Below, one piece after another: positions 44,296-53,719 of a DNA stretch of 64,000 nt. Numbering within the stretch: position 1 is the stretch's first letter; each line of letters opens with the position of its first letter. Source of the stretch: Halopiger xanaduensis SH-6 (lineage in GTDB: Archaea; Halobacteriota; Halobacteria; Halobacteriales; Natrialbaceae); contig NC_015658.1 of NCBI RefSeq assembly GCF_000217715.1, positions 1 to 64,000 of the forward strand, given 5' to 3'. A program made the position numbers and the translations under genes. The notes beneath the pieces were generated by a model. That model saw nothing but the letters and a program-made list of their open reading frames with translations. It did not search any database and had not been told where the DNA came from.

Positions 44296-45642
44296 ATGGG
44301 CTTATTCGACCGGCTTCGTAGCGAATCGGATCCGCGAGTCGTCTTCCTCGGTATCGACGGTGTCCCGTACGACCTCGTCGATCAACATCCGGACGTCTTT
44401 CCGAATCTGACCGCCATCGCGGACGACGGAACCGGCGGACGAATTTCCAGTATCGTCCCGCCGGAATCGAGCGCGTGCTGGCCGAGCCTTACCACCGGAA
44501 TGAACCCCGGTCGAACCGGCGTCTACGGCTTCCAGGATCGAGAGTCGGACACGTACGATACGTACGTCCCGATGGGCGAACACGTCGCCGCCGACCGCGT
44601 CTGGGACATCGTGACGAAACGCGGCCGAGACGCCTCCGTGTTCAACGTCCCGGTGACGTTCCCCCCTTCGTCCCGCATTCAGCGACACGTTTCCGGGTTC
44701 TTGTCACCGTCCGTCGCGGATGCAGCCGGTAGCGCAGACGTCCAGCGAACGCTCGAGGAGTTCGACTATCGGGTTGACGTCAACGCACAGCTCGGTCACA
44801 AAGACGAAAAGGAGGATTTCGTCGAAAACGCGCGGCAAACGCTCGACGCGCGGTATACGGCGTTCGATCACTACCTCGATCGAGACGACTGGGATCTCTT
44901 TTTCGGCGTCTTCATGGCGACCGATCGCGTGAACCACTTCCTGTTCGGCGATTACGTCGACGACGGCGAGTACGCCGACGAGTTCCTCGAGTTTTATCGG
45001 ACGCTCGACGAGTACATCGGGGCGGTCCGAGATCGCCTCGACGAAGAGACGACGCTGGTGGTCGCTTCGGATCACGGATTCACGAATCTGGAATACGAGG
45101 TGAACCTGAACCACTGGCTCGCCGAAAACGGGTGGCTCTCCTACGCGACGGACGATCCCGAGGAACTCGCCGATATCAGCGCCGATACCCGGGCCTACTC
45201 GCTGATCCCCGGTCGGTTTTTCATCAACCTCAAGGAGCGCGAACCGAACGGTACCGTTTCCGAATCCGACTACGAAACCGTCCGGGAGGAACTCGTCGCC
45301 GATCTAGAGGAACTCACCGGACCGGACGGGCGCCAGGTTTGCCGTCGGATCGTCCGGGGCGAAGACGCGTTCGACGGCGATCAAACGGAAATCGCGCCCG
45401 ATCTCGTCGTCATTCCCGCCGACGGCTTCGACCTCAAATCCGGATTTTCGGAAAAAGACGCCGTGTTTACGAGCGGACCGCGGAACGGCATGCACAAGTT
45501 CGAGAACGCGTGTCTGTTCTCGACTAGCGATCGGATCGACGTTTCGGACGCGGATCTGCTCGATATCGCCCCGACGATACTCGATCTGATGGAGATCGGT
45601 GCGGGGACTACCGCGATGGATGGCCGGAGTCTCGTGTTGTAA
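44296..45642 (+). CDS. Alkaline-phosphatase-superfamily phosphodiesterase-like enzyme, no LGY tail
   Basis: 448 residues. VVFLGIDGVPYDLVDQHPDV gives metal site one. PPESSACWPSLTTGMNPGRTG has Ser58 where the relative at 36623 has Thr51. LVVASDHGFTNLEYEVNLNH gives metal site two. It is homologous to the 36623 product (shared INLKEREPNG/LNVEGRDPNG region) but ends AMDGRSLVL, lacking the shared tail. It follows the PiT permease by 75 bases on the same strand. Confidence 0.87.
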   Translation: MGLFDRLRSESDPRVVFLGIDGVPYDLVDQHPDVFPNLTAIADDGTGGRISSIVPPESSACWPSLTTGMNPGRTGVYGFQDRESDTYDTYVPMGEHVAADRVWDIVTKRGRDASVFNVPVTFPPSSRIQRHVSGFLSPSVADAAGSADVQRTLEEFDYRVDVNAQLGHKDEKEDFVENARQTLDARYTAFDHYLDRDDWDLFFGVFMATDRVNHFLFGDYVDDGEYADEFLEFYRTLDEYIGAVRDRLDEETTLVVASDHGFTNLEYEVNLNHWLAENGWLSYATDDPEELADISADTRAYSLIPGRFFINLKEREPNGTVSESDYETVREELVADLEELTGPDGRQVCRRIVRGEDAFDGDQTEIAPDLVVIPADGFDLKSGFSEKDAVFTSGPRNGMHKFENACLFSTSDRIDVSDADLLDIAPTILDLMEIGAGTTAMDGRSLVL

Positions 45643-45717
45643 GCCCTCGTGTGAGGAGCCAGTACCGCTCCGTTTTCCGTCGATCGCCTCGAGCAGTTTC
45701 TCGACGCGAATTCCGTC

Positions 45718-46956
45718 TCACCGCTCGGATTCGGCGCCCATCATCGATCGGATGATCCGCAACTCTTCGTCTTCGGAAATCCGGTCGGACTTCATGCAAG
45801 CGTGTACGACCTTGTGTGCGAGTTCGGGGTCGGCGAGCGCGGACACGGTTTCGTCCGTCGGTTGTGACACGGACTCGGACACGGTTTCGTCCGTCGGTTG
45901 TGACACGGGCTCGGCCGCCGATTGCGTCCGATCCGCAATCTGCTGTTCGAGCCGATCGACCCGCGCTGTCACCGCCGCGAGTCGGTCGGCGATAGCGTCG
46001 GTGCACGCCCGGTCGTTTTCGCTCGGCTCGGGCCGAACGGCCTCACACTCGAGCGCCGACTCCGCATCGCTCTCGACGACTTCGCTCTCGCTCGAGGCTT
46101 CCGTCGAACCGGAATCCGTGACGCGGGGTCGGCTGTCGGCTACCGTCGCGCCACGGTCGCCGGATTCGGCACCACTTTCGTCCGCGTCCGACTCGCCGTC
46201 GTCGAACAGCGCAGCGGTAAACGCCCGCCGGTCGTCCCATTCGAACCCGTCGATCGAGTTGACGCGCTGGCTGACCGATGCGCTGGTGATACCAAACATC
46301 GACGCGAGCTCCGCCTGCGTTGCGTCGGGCCGCTCGTGTACCGCTCGGAGCGTCTCCAGTTGGGCTTCGGTGAAGGACGCCGGATCTGGAACGTCCGAGC
46401 CATCGGAGCCGTCCGAGTCGTCCGGATCCGTTTCGGAGTCGGTTTCAGTTGCAGTCTCGCCGTCGCTCTCCGCGTCATCGACCGCGGCCTGCTCGTCGTC
46501 GTTTGCGAGCGGTGATGCCGCGCCGGACGACGGCGCTGCAGAGTCGTCGCTCGAACTCCCGCGGTCGGCCGTCGCCCGACTCGAGTCGAACTCGAGCGAG
46601 ACCGAGTCGTCCGACGGATCGTCGTTCGACTCGGACAGGGTCCCGCCAACGGTCGGTTCGTCGGACTCGTCGTCCGAAACTCCCGACTCGTCGGACGACT
46701 CCTCGACGTCGATCGGCTCGTCGCGATCGTCGGCGGCGGACTGTCCGGGGTCCCCGTACTCCTCGAGGACCTTCTCGACGAGCTCGGTGGTTGCCCCGCT
46801 TACTTCTTCGGCGATCGCACTCATCGACGCATCAGGCGCCGATTCTGCGGCATCTAAGATCTGCTTGTGAATAACCGCCCGCGGGACGCCGGTACTCGAC
46901 GATGGGACGGTACGATTCGTTGTCGTCTGATTCGTCGTCTGCTGTGAGTTACTCAT
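45718..46956 (-). CDS. Acidic disordered protein with two helix-turn-helix domains
   Basis: 412 residues. An N-terminal HTH (about 25-70, VIHKQILDAAESAPDASMSA) is followed by a very acidic Ser/Asp/Glu-rich linker (about 75-190). The central winged-helix (about 192-250) has LETLRAVHERPDATQAELAS and ITSASVSQRVNSIDGFEWDD. A coiled-coil-like segment (ADRLAAVTARVDRLEQQIAD) and a conserved-looking tail (LAHKVVHACMKSDRISEDEE) follow. A 12-residue duplication lies between. It is probably a DNA-binding regulator of the glycan locus; this is inference from position. Confidence 0.7.
   Translation of the reverse strand: MSNSQQTTNQTTTNRTVPSSSTGVPRAVIHKQILDAAESAPDASMSAIAEEVSGATTELVEKVLEEYGDPGQSAADDRDEPIDVEESSDESGVSDDESDEPTVGGTLSESNDDPSDDSVSLEFDSSRATADRGSSSDDSAAPSSGAASPLANDDEQAAVDDAESDGETATETDSETDPDDSDGSDGSDVPDPASFTEAQLETLRAVHERPDATQAELASMFGITSASVSQRVNSIDGFEWDDRRAFTAALFDDGESDADESGAESGDRGATVADSRPRVTDSGSTEASSESEVVESDAESALECEAVRPEPSENDRACTDAIADRLAAVTARVDRLEQQIADRTQSAAEPVSQPTDETVSESVSQPTDETVSALADPELAHKVVHACMKSDRISEDEELRIIRSMMGAESER
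45843..45914. repeat. 36-bp tandem duplication inside the HTH protein gene
   Basis: Two copies of a 36-base unit starting ACACGGTTTCGTCCGTCGG encode VSQPTDETVSES-like repeats. The copies differ at one position (GGACTCGG versus GGGCTCGG), so the duplication is recent. Confidence 0.8.
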
Positions 46957-47388
46957 GTGTTCCCCCGCTTTGATGGCTGGTCCCAGAGGTGACCGGACCG
47001 ATACCGGTTCTCCTCTCTACTCAACCGTCATACAAAAAACATTTTCGAGAGCATATAGTACTATCGCTTATATAATATTACTTGTTCGTGGGATGTTGTA
47101 CCTCCGGATCGTGACTCCGGCACTGTGTCGCGATCATTGGTCGTCTCTCTCGTTTGCCGGACGAAATGCTACGATCTCGGTGGGACTACTAGTCCCGACG
47201 CGGTCACCGTTCGTCCTGCGGATCCGCTACCGTCGTTGTCGCCGGAACTGTGCCGCCGCTCTCACCAACCGTCGCCGACGTACAAACCCGTTTCCCCTCG
47301 GCGATCGTCATCGCGCCCGGAGACAGTTCCAGCGCTATAATTTCGAACCTCCCAAATGCTTATGAAAGGATGTACCGCATAGGCAACC
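46957..47388. other. Intergenic region between divergent genes
   Basis: 432 bases with no supported gene. It should hold the promoters of the HTH protein (minus) and the NUDIX gene (plus). AT-rich at 47030-47095. Confidence 0.4.
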
Positions 47389-47817
47389 ATGACGGAGGAA
47401 TTACTTACTGCGACTGTAAGCGTTCGCGGAGTGGTGTTTTCGAACGACGATGTCTTGATTCTACGGCGATCAACTGATCGCGAATGGGAACTCCCCGGCG
47501 GCCGACTCGGTCCGGACGAACCGGTCGTGTCCGGACTGCAGCGAGAGCTACGCGAAGAGACGCTTCTCGAGGTCGACGTCGTCGACATCGTCCACGCTAC
47601 CGCGTGGCGGAACGACGATGATCACGGGCGGTTCGCCGTCTACTATCTCTGTCGAACCGACCACCGGCCGGTGCAGCTGAGCGAGGAACACTCCGACTCC
47701 AAGTGGGTGTCGTTCGCCGAGGCGACGACGACGCTCACGAAATCGCACGCCGCTGCGGTCCGCCGGGCGAACCGGCGACGAACCGACCGTGTACGCGAAT
47801 CCTCCGTCTCCGGGTAA
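47389..47817 (+). CDS. NUDIX hydrolase
   Basis: 142 residues. The NUDIX box GGRLGPDEPVVSGLQRELREET is intact apart from small substitutions (GX5EX7REUXEEXGU pattern, with the final Gly region replaced by LLE). It cleaves nucleoside diphosphates linked to another group. Next to nucleotide-sugar genes it may hydrolyse NDP-sugars, or act as a general housecleaning enzyme. Confidence 0.88.
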   Translation: MTEELLTATVSVRGVVFSNDDVLILRRSTDREWELPGGRLGPDEPVVSGLQRELREETLLEVDVVDIVHATAWRNDDDHGRFAVYYLCRTDHRPVQLSEEHSDSKWVSFAEATTTLTKSHAAAVRRANRRRTDRVRESSVSG

Positions 47818-47928
47818 CCGTCGTCTGTCAACCAGTTCTCCGTCTGCGGCGGTGGCGAACGCGAGTATCACCGACCCCGATCTCGCCTCCCTTTCGTATT
47901 GGATGACGGATATTCGTGCGGACTACAT

Positions 47929-47938
47929 AATTTAAATA
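47929..47938 (+). promoter_or_regulatory. TATA-like box for the NDP-sugar synthase gene
   Basis: AATTTAAATA lies 23-32 bases upstream of ATG 47961, the spacing of a leaderless haloarchaeal transcript. Confidence 0.6.
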
Positions 47939-47960
47939 CCTCGAATCAATCAATAAACCT

Positions 47961-48932
47961 ATGGATGCGATCGTCCTCGCCGGCGGATACGCAACGCGAC
48001 TCTGGCCGATTACGAAGGACCGTCCCAAGATGTTTCTTCCGCTCGACGGCTCGACGGTGATCGACCCGATTTTCCGATCGCTCGAGTCGGACGACCGGAT
48101 CGACACCGTCTACGTATCCACGAACGAGCGGTTCGCGGCGACGTTCGAGCGGTACCTCGCGTCGTCGCCGTTCGACAAGCCCACCCTCTCGATCGAGAAC
48201 ACTACTGGAGAGGACGAGAAGTTCGGCGTGATTAGCGCGCTCGCCCAACTCGTCGACCGAGAGGGGATCACCGACGATACGATCATCGTCGCCGGAGACA
48301 ACTACATCAGCTTCGACGTGAGCGAGTTCATCGATTTCTTCCGCGCGAAAGGGCAGCCGACGGTTGCCGCCTACGACGTCGGATCCCGGACGAAGGCCCG
48401 GTCCTACGGCGTTGTGGAACTCGAGAACGATCGGATCTGCGATTTTGAAGAGAAGCCCGAGTCACCCGCCAGTTCGCTCGTCTCGATCGCGTGTTACGGC
48501 TTTCCATCGGAGTCGATCGACCTCCTCGACACGTACCTCGAAGACGGAAACAACCCGGACGAACCCGGTTGGTTCGTCCAGTGGCTCCAGAACCGCACTC
48601 CGACCTACGCGTTTAGCTTCGACGGCGCGTGGTTCGATATCGGAACGCCGGAGAGTTACCTCGACGCCGTTGCGTTCGAATTGGACGGTTCGTCGACGAT
48701 CGCCGAATCCGCGACGGTTCGGAACTCCGAAATCGGCGACGGCGTTCAAATTCTCGACGGCGCAACCGTGGTCGACGCGGAACTCGAGCGCGCCGTCGTC
48801 TTCCCGGACGCGACGGTTCGAGACGCGACGATGCGTGATGCGATCGTCGGCCGTGATAGTACCGTTCGGACGGTCGATCTCTGTTCGACGATGATCGGAC
48901 GACGGCGGGAACTCACACCGGCGTCGCTGTGA
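47961..48932 (+). CDS. NDP-sugar synthase (sugar-1-phosphate nucleotidyltransferase)
   Basis: 323 residues. The N-terminal nucleotidyltransferase domain starts MDAIVLAGGYATRLWPITKD with RPKMFLPLDG, and has the metal Asp in IIVAGDNYISFD. The C-terminal part (about 245-320) has hexapeptide-like repeats (TVRNSEIGDGVQILDGATVV). It makes an activated sugar (GDP-, dTDP- or UDP-linked) for glycan assembly. Confidence 0.9.
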   Translation: MDAIVLAGGYATRLWPITKDRPKMFLPLDGSTVIDPIFRSLESDDRIDTVYVSTNERFAATFERYLASSPFDKPTLSIENTTGEDEKFGVISALAQLVDREGITDDTIIVAGDNYISFDVSEFIDFFRAKGQPTVAAYDVGSRTKARSYGVVELENDRICDFEEKPESPASSLVSIACYGFPSESIDLLDTYLEDGNNPDEPGWFVQWLQNRTPTYAFSFDGAWFDIGTPESYLDAVAFELDGSSTIAESATVRNSEIGDGVQILDGATVVDAELERAVVFPDATVRDATMRDAIVGRDSTVRTVDLCSTMIGRRRELTPASL

Positions 48933-49500
48933 CGATTCTCCTCGCCGGCGCCGATTGCGATCGCTGCCGTTCGGTCGGACGGTAGCCGGCGTCTTCCACA
49001 GTTTGCTCCATACTCGTGCAGTCCGCAATCGATCAGCTGCTGTTCTCCCTCTCGTAACGTCGAATGAGTCGTTCGGGAGCGTCGCTTCCGTATCGAGGGT
49101 TCCCTCTTTTTCTCTGTACCAAACTCAATATTTGGAAACGAGCCCCATATGTTTACGAGTGTACTCTTGTAATCGGAACGTCGGATTTACGAACCAAACC
49201 CGTCTTTTGACCGTACCGAAACCGTCGGTAGCCGTTACGTCTGCACCCAAAAATCGGATGCTGATTGTCGGATGGGTGACGATCCGTAACTGCAGTCCTC
49301 GCATCGGCAGTCGACGGAGTGGACTCGAGGTAGCGTCCGTGTCGAGATTCCCAGTATCGAACGGTGTCGAAGGAAACGGAGCAGGTTGGATTGAGTGCGA
49401 TCTTTCAGCATCCCGTCTACGGAAGGCGAGCGAAAGGCGGCGACGCGGTCGTTGCCGGTCGCGCCGTCGCAGTTGGTTCTGGTTCGGTCGAATCGGATCG
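48933..49500. other. Gene-free spacer
   Basis: 568 bases between convergent genes. Open frames here are extensions or shadows of neighbours; nothing supportable. Confidence 0.4.
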
Positions 49501-50733
49501 CTACCGGGTGATTGCCCCGAGGAAGAACGACGAGAACACCGTCTGCAGGCCGATCACGATGAGGGTGAACGCGAGGATCGATCCGAGCGTGAACGAAACC
49601 GAGCCGAATCCGGACGTGACCCACTGGTACACGAGGCTCCCGGCGTACACGCCGCCGGTACCGAACAGCGCGACGCCGAACGTTGCGCCGTACTCGAGCG
49701 AGAACGACGACATCGTCCACTCCGTGATCGGGTCCTCCGGCTTTCGGATGGGATCGCTCGAGGCCGTCGCAAAGATTCCGAGCGACGACGTTTGATAGCC
49801 CACGATCGTGAGGAGGCTTCCCGCGATCATCGAGTGGATGCCGAACGTGATTCCGCCGATCGTCGTTCCGGTGTAGGTGAGTCCGAGAATCAGCACGCCG
49901 AGCGCGGTCATGAGCAGCCCCGGCACCGAAAACAGGTAGCCGGGCGCGTTGACCAGCATGAATCGCACGTGTCGCCAGCCGTCACGGAAACTCTCGAGCG
50001 TCTCCTCGCCCTCGCGCTCGTGGTAGACGATCGGCGTTTCCGCGATCTCGAGGTCCTTCGCACCGGCTTCCATGATCATCTCGCTCGCGAACTCCATCCC
50101 GGTCGTCTCGAGGTCCATCGTCTCGAGGGCGTCCCGCCGAAAGACTCGGAACCCGCTGTGGGCGTCGCTCACGCCGGCGTCGTAGAAGGTGTTCAGGAAT
50201 TTGGTCAGGAGCGGGTTCCCCACGTACTGGTGTAGCGCGGGCATCGCCCCCGGCTTGATCTCGCCCTCGAGCCGACTTCCGAGCACCATATCGGCACCGG
50301 TTTCCTCGAGCGTTTCGAGGAGTCGCGGAAGCGCCTTGAAATCGTAGGTCGTGTCGGCGTCTCCCATGGCGATGTACTCCCCTCGCGTACGCTCGAATGC
50401 GTACCGATACGCGTACCCGTAGCCGCCGCGGTCCGGCGTGACGACGACCGCGCCTAACTCGCGTGCAATCTCCGGCGTCCGGTCCGTCGAGCTGTCGCTG
50501 ACGATGATCTCGGTCGGCAGTTGCAGTTCCTCGATCGCCGCTTTCGCCCACCCGATGCACGTCTTGATCCCCTCTTCTTCGTTCAGCGTCGGCATCACGA
50601 TACTTATCGCCGGCTCGAGGTCGCTCTCCCGATCGACGAGGAGATCGTCCGCCGATCGCTTCTCGCCGAGCACCGTACTCCCCGTTTCGGACGATAGATC
50701 ACGGTCTACGATTGATTCATGTGTGGAAGACAT
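49501..50733 (-). CDS. Family 2 glycosyltransferase with membrane C-terminus
   Basis: 410 residues. The GT-A domain (about 40-275) has AISIVMPTLNEEEGIKTCIG, the DxD-type MGDADTTYDFKALPRLL, and GFRVFRRDAL. Four helices follow (GLLMTALGVLILGLTYTG onward). The layout is that of dolichol-phosphate sugar synthases such as those priming haloarchaeal N-glycosylation; the sugar is unknown. Confidence 0.9.
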   Translation of the reverse strand: MSSTHESIVDRDLSSETGSTVLGEKRSADDLLVDRESDLEPAISIVMPTLNEEEGIKTCIGWAKAAIEELQLPTEIIVSDSSTDRTPEIARELGAVVVTPDRGGYGYAYRYAFERTRGEYIAMGDADTTYDFKALPRLLETLEETGADMVLGSRLEGEIKPGAMPALHQYVGNPLLTKFLNTFYDAGVSDAHSGFRVFRRDALETMDLETTGMEFASEMIMEAGAKDLEIAETPIVYHEREGEETLESFRDGWRHVRFMLVNAPGYLFSVPGLLMTALGVLILGLTYTGTTIGGITFGIHSMIAGSLLTIVGYQTSSLGIFATASSDPIRKPEDPITEWTMSSFSLEYGATFGVALFGTGGVYAGSLVYQWVTSGFGSVSFTLGSILAFTLIVIGLQTVFSSFFLGAITR

Positions 50734-50893
50734 ATTTCTGGCTGTGATCTTACGGGACGAATATCGAACGGCCTCCTCTTAACGATATTCCATACTAGTG
50801 CGGGAAAATACATCCTGAATTTCGATTGTATATATCGGATAGTTGTTCTAATACGAACATTATTATGGAGTGAGTGAGGAATTCGTACTGGCC

Positions 50894-51058
50894 ATGAGCC
50901 AGCAAGAAAGTCCGTCCCTTCGACATCCGGTGATCGAGGGGCTCGAAGGCAGTCAGTGTTCGTTCTGTAACGACGGGCGGCTCGCTCAGGAGCGATACAA
51001 AGGAAACACTGCCGTCGTCTGTGAGAACTGCAGTACCCCGAATGCGCAAATCTGGTAG
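50894..51058 (+). CDS. HVO_A0556-type small zinc-finger protein
   Basis: 54 residues from ATG 50894 (an upstream start at 50870 adds eight unlikely residues). Two CxxC pairs, SQCSFCNDG and VVCENCSTP, form one zinc ribbon. Small haloarchaeal zinc-finger proteins of this type have been linked to regulation and biofilm or swarming. It sits alone among glycan genes. Confidence 0.75.
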   Translation: MSQQESPSLRHPVIEGLEGSQCSFCNDGRLAQERYKGNTAVVCENCSTPNAQIW

Positions 51059-51207
51059 CGAAATCCCGTTCTGTGAGCGCACAGATTCGGTCGCGTATCG
51101 CTGACCGAGACGACGGGTTCGAATATTTGATAGTCGCTGCCGGGACCGATGTCTGATACTTCTAGTCCGACCGTAGATTCACATGGGATGCATCCGTAGG
51201 CGGGTGT

Positions 51208-52131
51208 ATGGAGGACAAACGCGTCCTAGTCACGGGTGGTGCCGGATTCATCGGTTCCAATCTGGCGAATCACCTCGCGACGGACAACGATGTTATCGTG
51301 GCCGACGACGAGTATCTCGGTACCGAACAGAACCTCGACTCCGACGTAGAGTTTCGGAACGTGAGCGTTCTCGCGGACGACCTTCCGACGGACGTCGACG
51401 TCGTCTTTCACCTCGCGGCCCTCTCCTCGTACGCAATGCACGAAGACGATCCGACGACGGGCGCCCGCGTGAACGTCGAGGGATTCGTAAATACCGTCGA
51501 ACAGGCGCGCGCGGACGGCTGCGAGACGGTCGTGTACGCATCCACGTCGTCCATCTACGGGAGCCAGACCGAGCTATCCCCGGAAGATATGCCCGTCACG
51601 GTCAACACCGGGTACGAAGCGTCGAAACTCGCTCGAGAACGGTACGGCGAGTACTTCGCGAACCACTACGACATGAACGTGGCCGGAATGCGATTTTTCT
51701 CGGTCTATCAGGGCTACGGGGGCGCCGAAGCGCACAAGGGCGAGTACGCGAACGTGATCGCCCAGTTCGCCGACGACCTCGCGAACGGCCGGTCGCCCGT
51801 CATCTACGGAGACGGAACCCAAACCCGCGATTTCACGCACGTCGACGACGTCGTTCGCGGGCTGGAGTTAGCGGCCGAGCACGAACTGACGGGCATCTAC
51901 AACCTCGGCACCGGCTCGTCCTGTAGTTTCAACGAACTCGTCGAACTCCTCAACGAGGAACTCGGAACCGACATCGAACCGGAGTACGTCGAGAACCCGA
52001 TTCCGACGGACGTCTACGTCCACGACACGTGCGCCGACGCCGGCAAGATGCATCGGGAAACCGGCTGGGAGCCGACGATTACGCTTTCGGACGGCATCGA
52101 GCGGGTCTGTTCGCCCTATCGTTCGTCGTAG
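51208..52131 (+). CDS. NAD-dependent sugar epimerase/dehydratase
   Basis: 307 residues. Extended-SDR features: VLVTGGAGFIGSNLANHL (NAD binding), catalytic STSSIYG and YEASK (Tyr-x-x-x-Lys), and VIYGDGTQTRDFTHVDDVV (substrate end). It converts an NDP-sugar in the cytoplasm, probably a 4-epimerase. Confidence 0.9.
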   Translation: MEDKRVLVTGGAGFIGSNLANHLATDNDVIVADDEYLGTEQNLDSDVEFRNVSVLADDLPTDVDVVFHLAALSSYAMHEDDPTTGARVNVEGFVNTVEQARADGCETVVYASTSSIYGSQTELSPEDMPVTVNTGYEASKLARERYGEYFANHYDMNVAGMRFFSVYQGYGGAEAHKGEYANVIAQFADDLANGRSPVIYGDGTQTRDFTHVDDVVRGLELAAEHELTGIYNLGTGSSCSFNELVELLNEELGTDIEPEYVENPIPTDVYVHDTCADAGKMHRETGWEPTITLSDGIERVCSPYRSS

Positions 52132-52300
52132 CGCCCGCGTCGTAGTCCGGTTTCGGTTCGGTCGATGCGCTTCGATTTCGGTCGCGGACTAGTCCGCTCC
52201 ACCTCGCCGGGGTGCCCATTTGCGGCCGGCGAGTTTATCGCCTTTCCTAGGCGAGGGCCGGCGACGAACGATTTAATAGACGTCAGACCAGTGATCGCGT

Positions 52301-53236
52301 ATGCCAGATCGGCACGTACTCGTTACCGGCGGCGCCGGATTTATCGGATCGCACCTGACCGATCGACTGCTCTCGGACGGTGCAACCGTGACGGTCGTCG
52401 ATAACTGTTCGAACGGCCGCGAAGCGTGGGTTCCCGACGGTGCCACGTTCGTCCGGCGCGATCTCACCGATCCCGACTCGCTCGAGGACATTCTGACGGC
52501 GGACGTCGATCGGGTCTTCCATCTCGCCGCTTCGAAAGCGGTTAACAGCGATCGCCCGCGCGCGCAGTTCGACGCCAACACCCGGATGACCTACAACGTC
52601 CTCGAGGCGATGGACGCCGCCGGCGTCCCGGAGCTCGTGTACACTTCCACGTCGACGGTGTACGGGGAGGCACCGCGGCCGACGCCCGAAGACTACGGGC
52701 CGCTCGAGCCGATTAGCGTCTACGGGGCGAGTAAACTCGCCGACGAAGGGTTGTGCTCGACGTACGCCCACTCGCACGATCTGATCGTCCGGACGTTCCG
52801 CTTCGCGAACATCGTCGGATCCCGCTTGCGCGGCGCCGTTATTCCGGATTTCATCGAGAAGCTGCAGTCGGACCCGCAATCGCTTACGATCCTCGGGAAC
52901 GGCCGCCAGGAGAAGTCGTACCTGCACATCGACGACTGTATCGACGCAATGTCGACCGTTCTCGAAAACGAGGAGCGCCCCTTCGCTATTTACAACCTTG
53001 GGACGCGAACGACGACGTCGGTGACCAGGATCGCGGACATCGTCGGCGAGGAAATGGGGCTCAATCCGACGTACGAGTACACCGGCGGCGACCGCGGTTG
53101 GACCGGTGACGTACCGAAGATGCGACTCTCGATCGAGAAACTCGAGTCGCTCGGCTGGGAGCCGACCTACGAGAGCGACGCCGCCGTCCGTCAGGCGACG
53201 AGGGACCTCCTCCAGGAACTCGATCTTCTCGACTAA
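52301..53236 (+). CDS. NAD-dependent sugar epimerase/dehydratase
   Basis: 311 residues. VLVTGGAGFIGSHLTDRLLS at the N-terminus, STSTVYG and YGASK as catalytic residues, and ILGNGRQEKSYLHIDDCIDA near the C-terminus. It is a paralogue of the gene at 51208 and lies 169 bases after it, on the same strand. Together they supply modified NDP-sugars to the glycosyltransferases. Confidence 0.9.
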   Translation: MPDRHVLVTGGAGFIGSHLTDRLLSDGATVTVVDNCSNGREAWVPDGATFVRRDLTDPDSLEDILTADVDRVFHLAASKAVNSDRPRAQFDANTRMTYNVLEAMDAAGVPELVYTSTSTVYGEAPRPTPEDYGPLEPISVYGASKLADEGLCSTYAHSHDLIVRTFRFANIVGSRLRGAVIPDFIEKLQSDPQSLTILGNGRQEKSYLHIDDCIDAMSTVLENEERPFAIYNLGTRTTTSVTRIADIVGEEMGLNPTYEYTGGDRGWTGDVPKMRLSIEKLESLGWEPTYESDAAVRQATRDLLQELDLLD

Positions 53237-53569
53237 GCCGCTGCGACGCTCGGCCGGTTCACCCGGAAGGTTCGCCGTCTCTCCCGAAGCAAATTCCGGG
53301 TTTGAGCGACGATTCTCGGGCTCGAGACATCGACCGGCGCTCAAATAGTCGGTTTGTCGGCTATAGTCGTGACGCTAGCGGTCCGCTGACTCGAACGCGT
53401 CCGATCGTGTTCATAGCGAGTTATCGGTCGTTCACTCTAGTGGTTGACATTCGAACACTAGTTTCGATTGTGGACGACTTTGATCCGGGTGTCGTCCTAG
53501 TGCTGGACGTGTATCGATAACATTTTTACAGTCGAAATGACGTTTATGCTAACAACAGTTGATACGAAT
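53237..53569. other. Gene-free spacer with a small hairpin
   Basis: 333 bases without a gene. CTAGTG (53437-53442) and CACTAG (53456-53461) can pair around 13 bases. Further CTAG tetramers lie close by; significance unknown. Confidence 0.35.
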
Positions 53570-53719
53570 ATGAACGAGTGTAATTGCTGCGGTGCGCACG
53601 TTACCAGTCGATTTGTCCAGGTATTCGGGACTAACAGCGGGGAGATAAACGGCTGTCCCAACTGCATGAGTTATCGGGAGTTAGCTTCCGGTAACGGCGT
53701 CCCGTCGGATTCTCAGTAA
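53570..53719 (+). CDS. DUF7563-like small zinc-ribbon protein
   Basis: 49 residues from ATG 53570; an upstream ATG (53537) is possible but gives unlikely residues. MNECNCCGAHVTSRFVQVFG and GCPNCMSYREL supply two CxxC pairs. This matches small haloarchaeal zinc-ribbon proteins. Function unknown, probably nucleic-acid or protein binding. Confidence 0.7.
   Translation: MNECNCCGAHVTSRFVQVFGTNSGEINGCPNCMSYRELASGNGVPSDSQ

Noticed and set aside
28071-45642. Calling the phosphatase-superfamily proteins plain arylsulfatases
   Set aside because: The formylglycine signature is missing in all of them, so the sulfatase name would overstate the evidence.
48955-50235. 426-residue plus-strand frame
   Set aside because: It overlaps the glycosyltransferase gene on the other strand and has no recognisable pattern.
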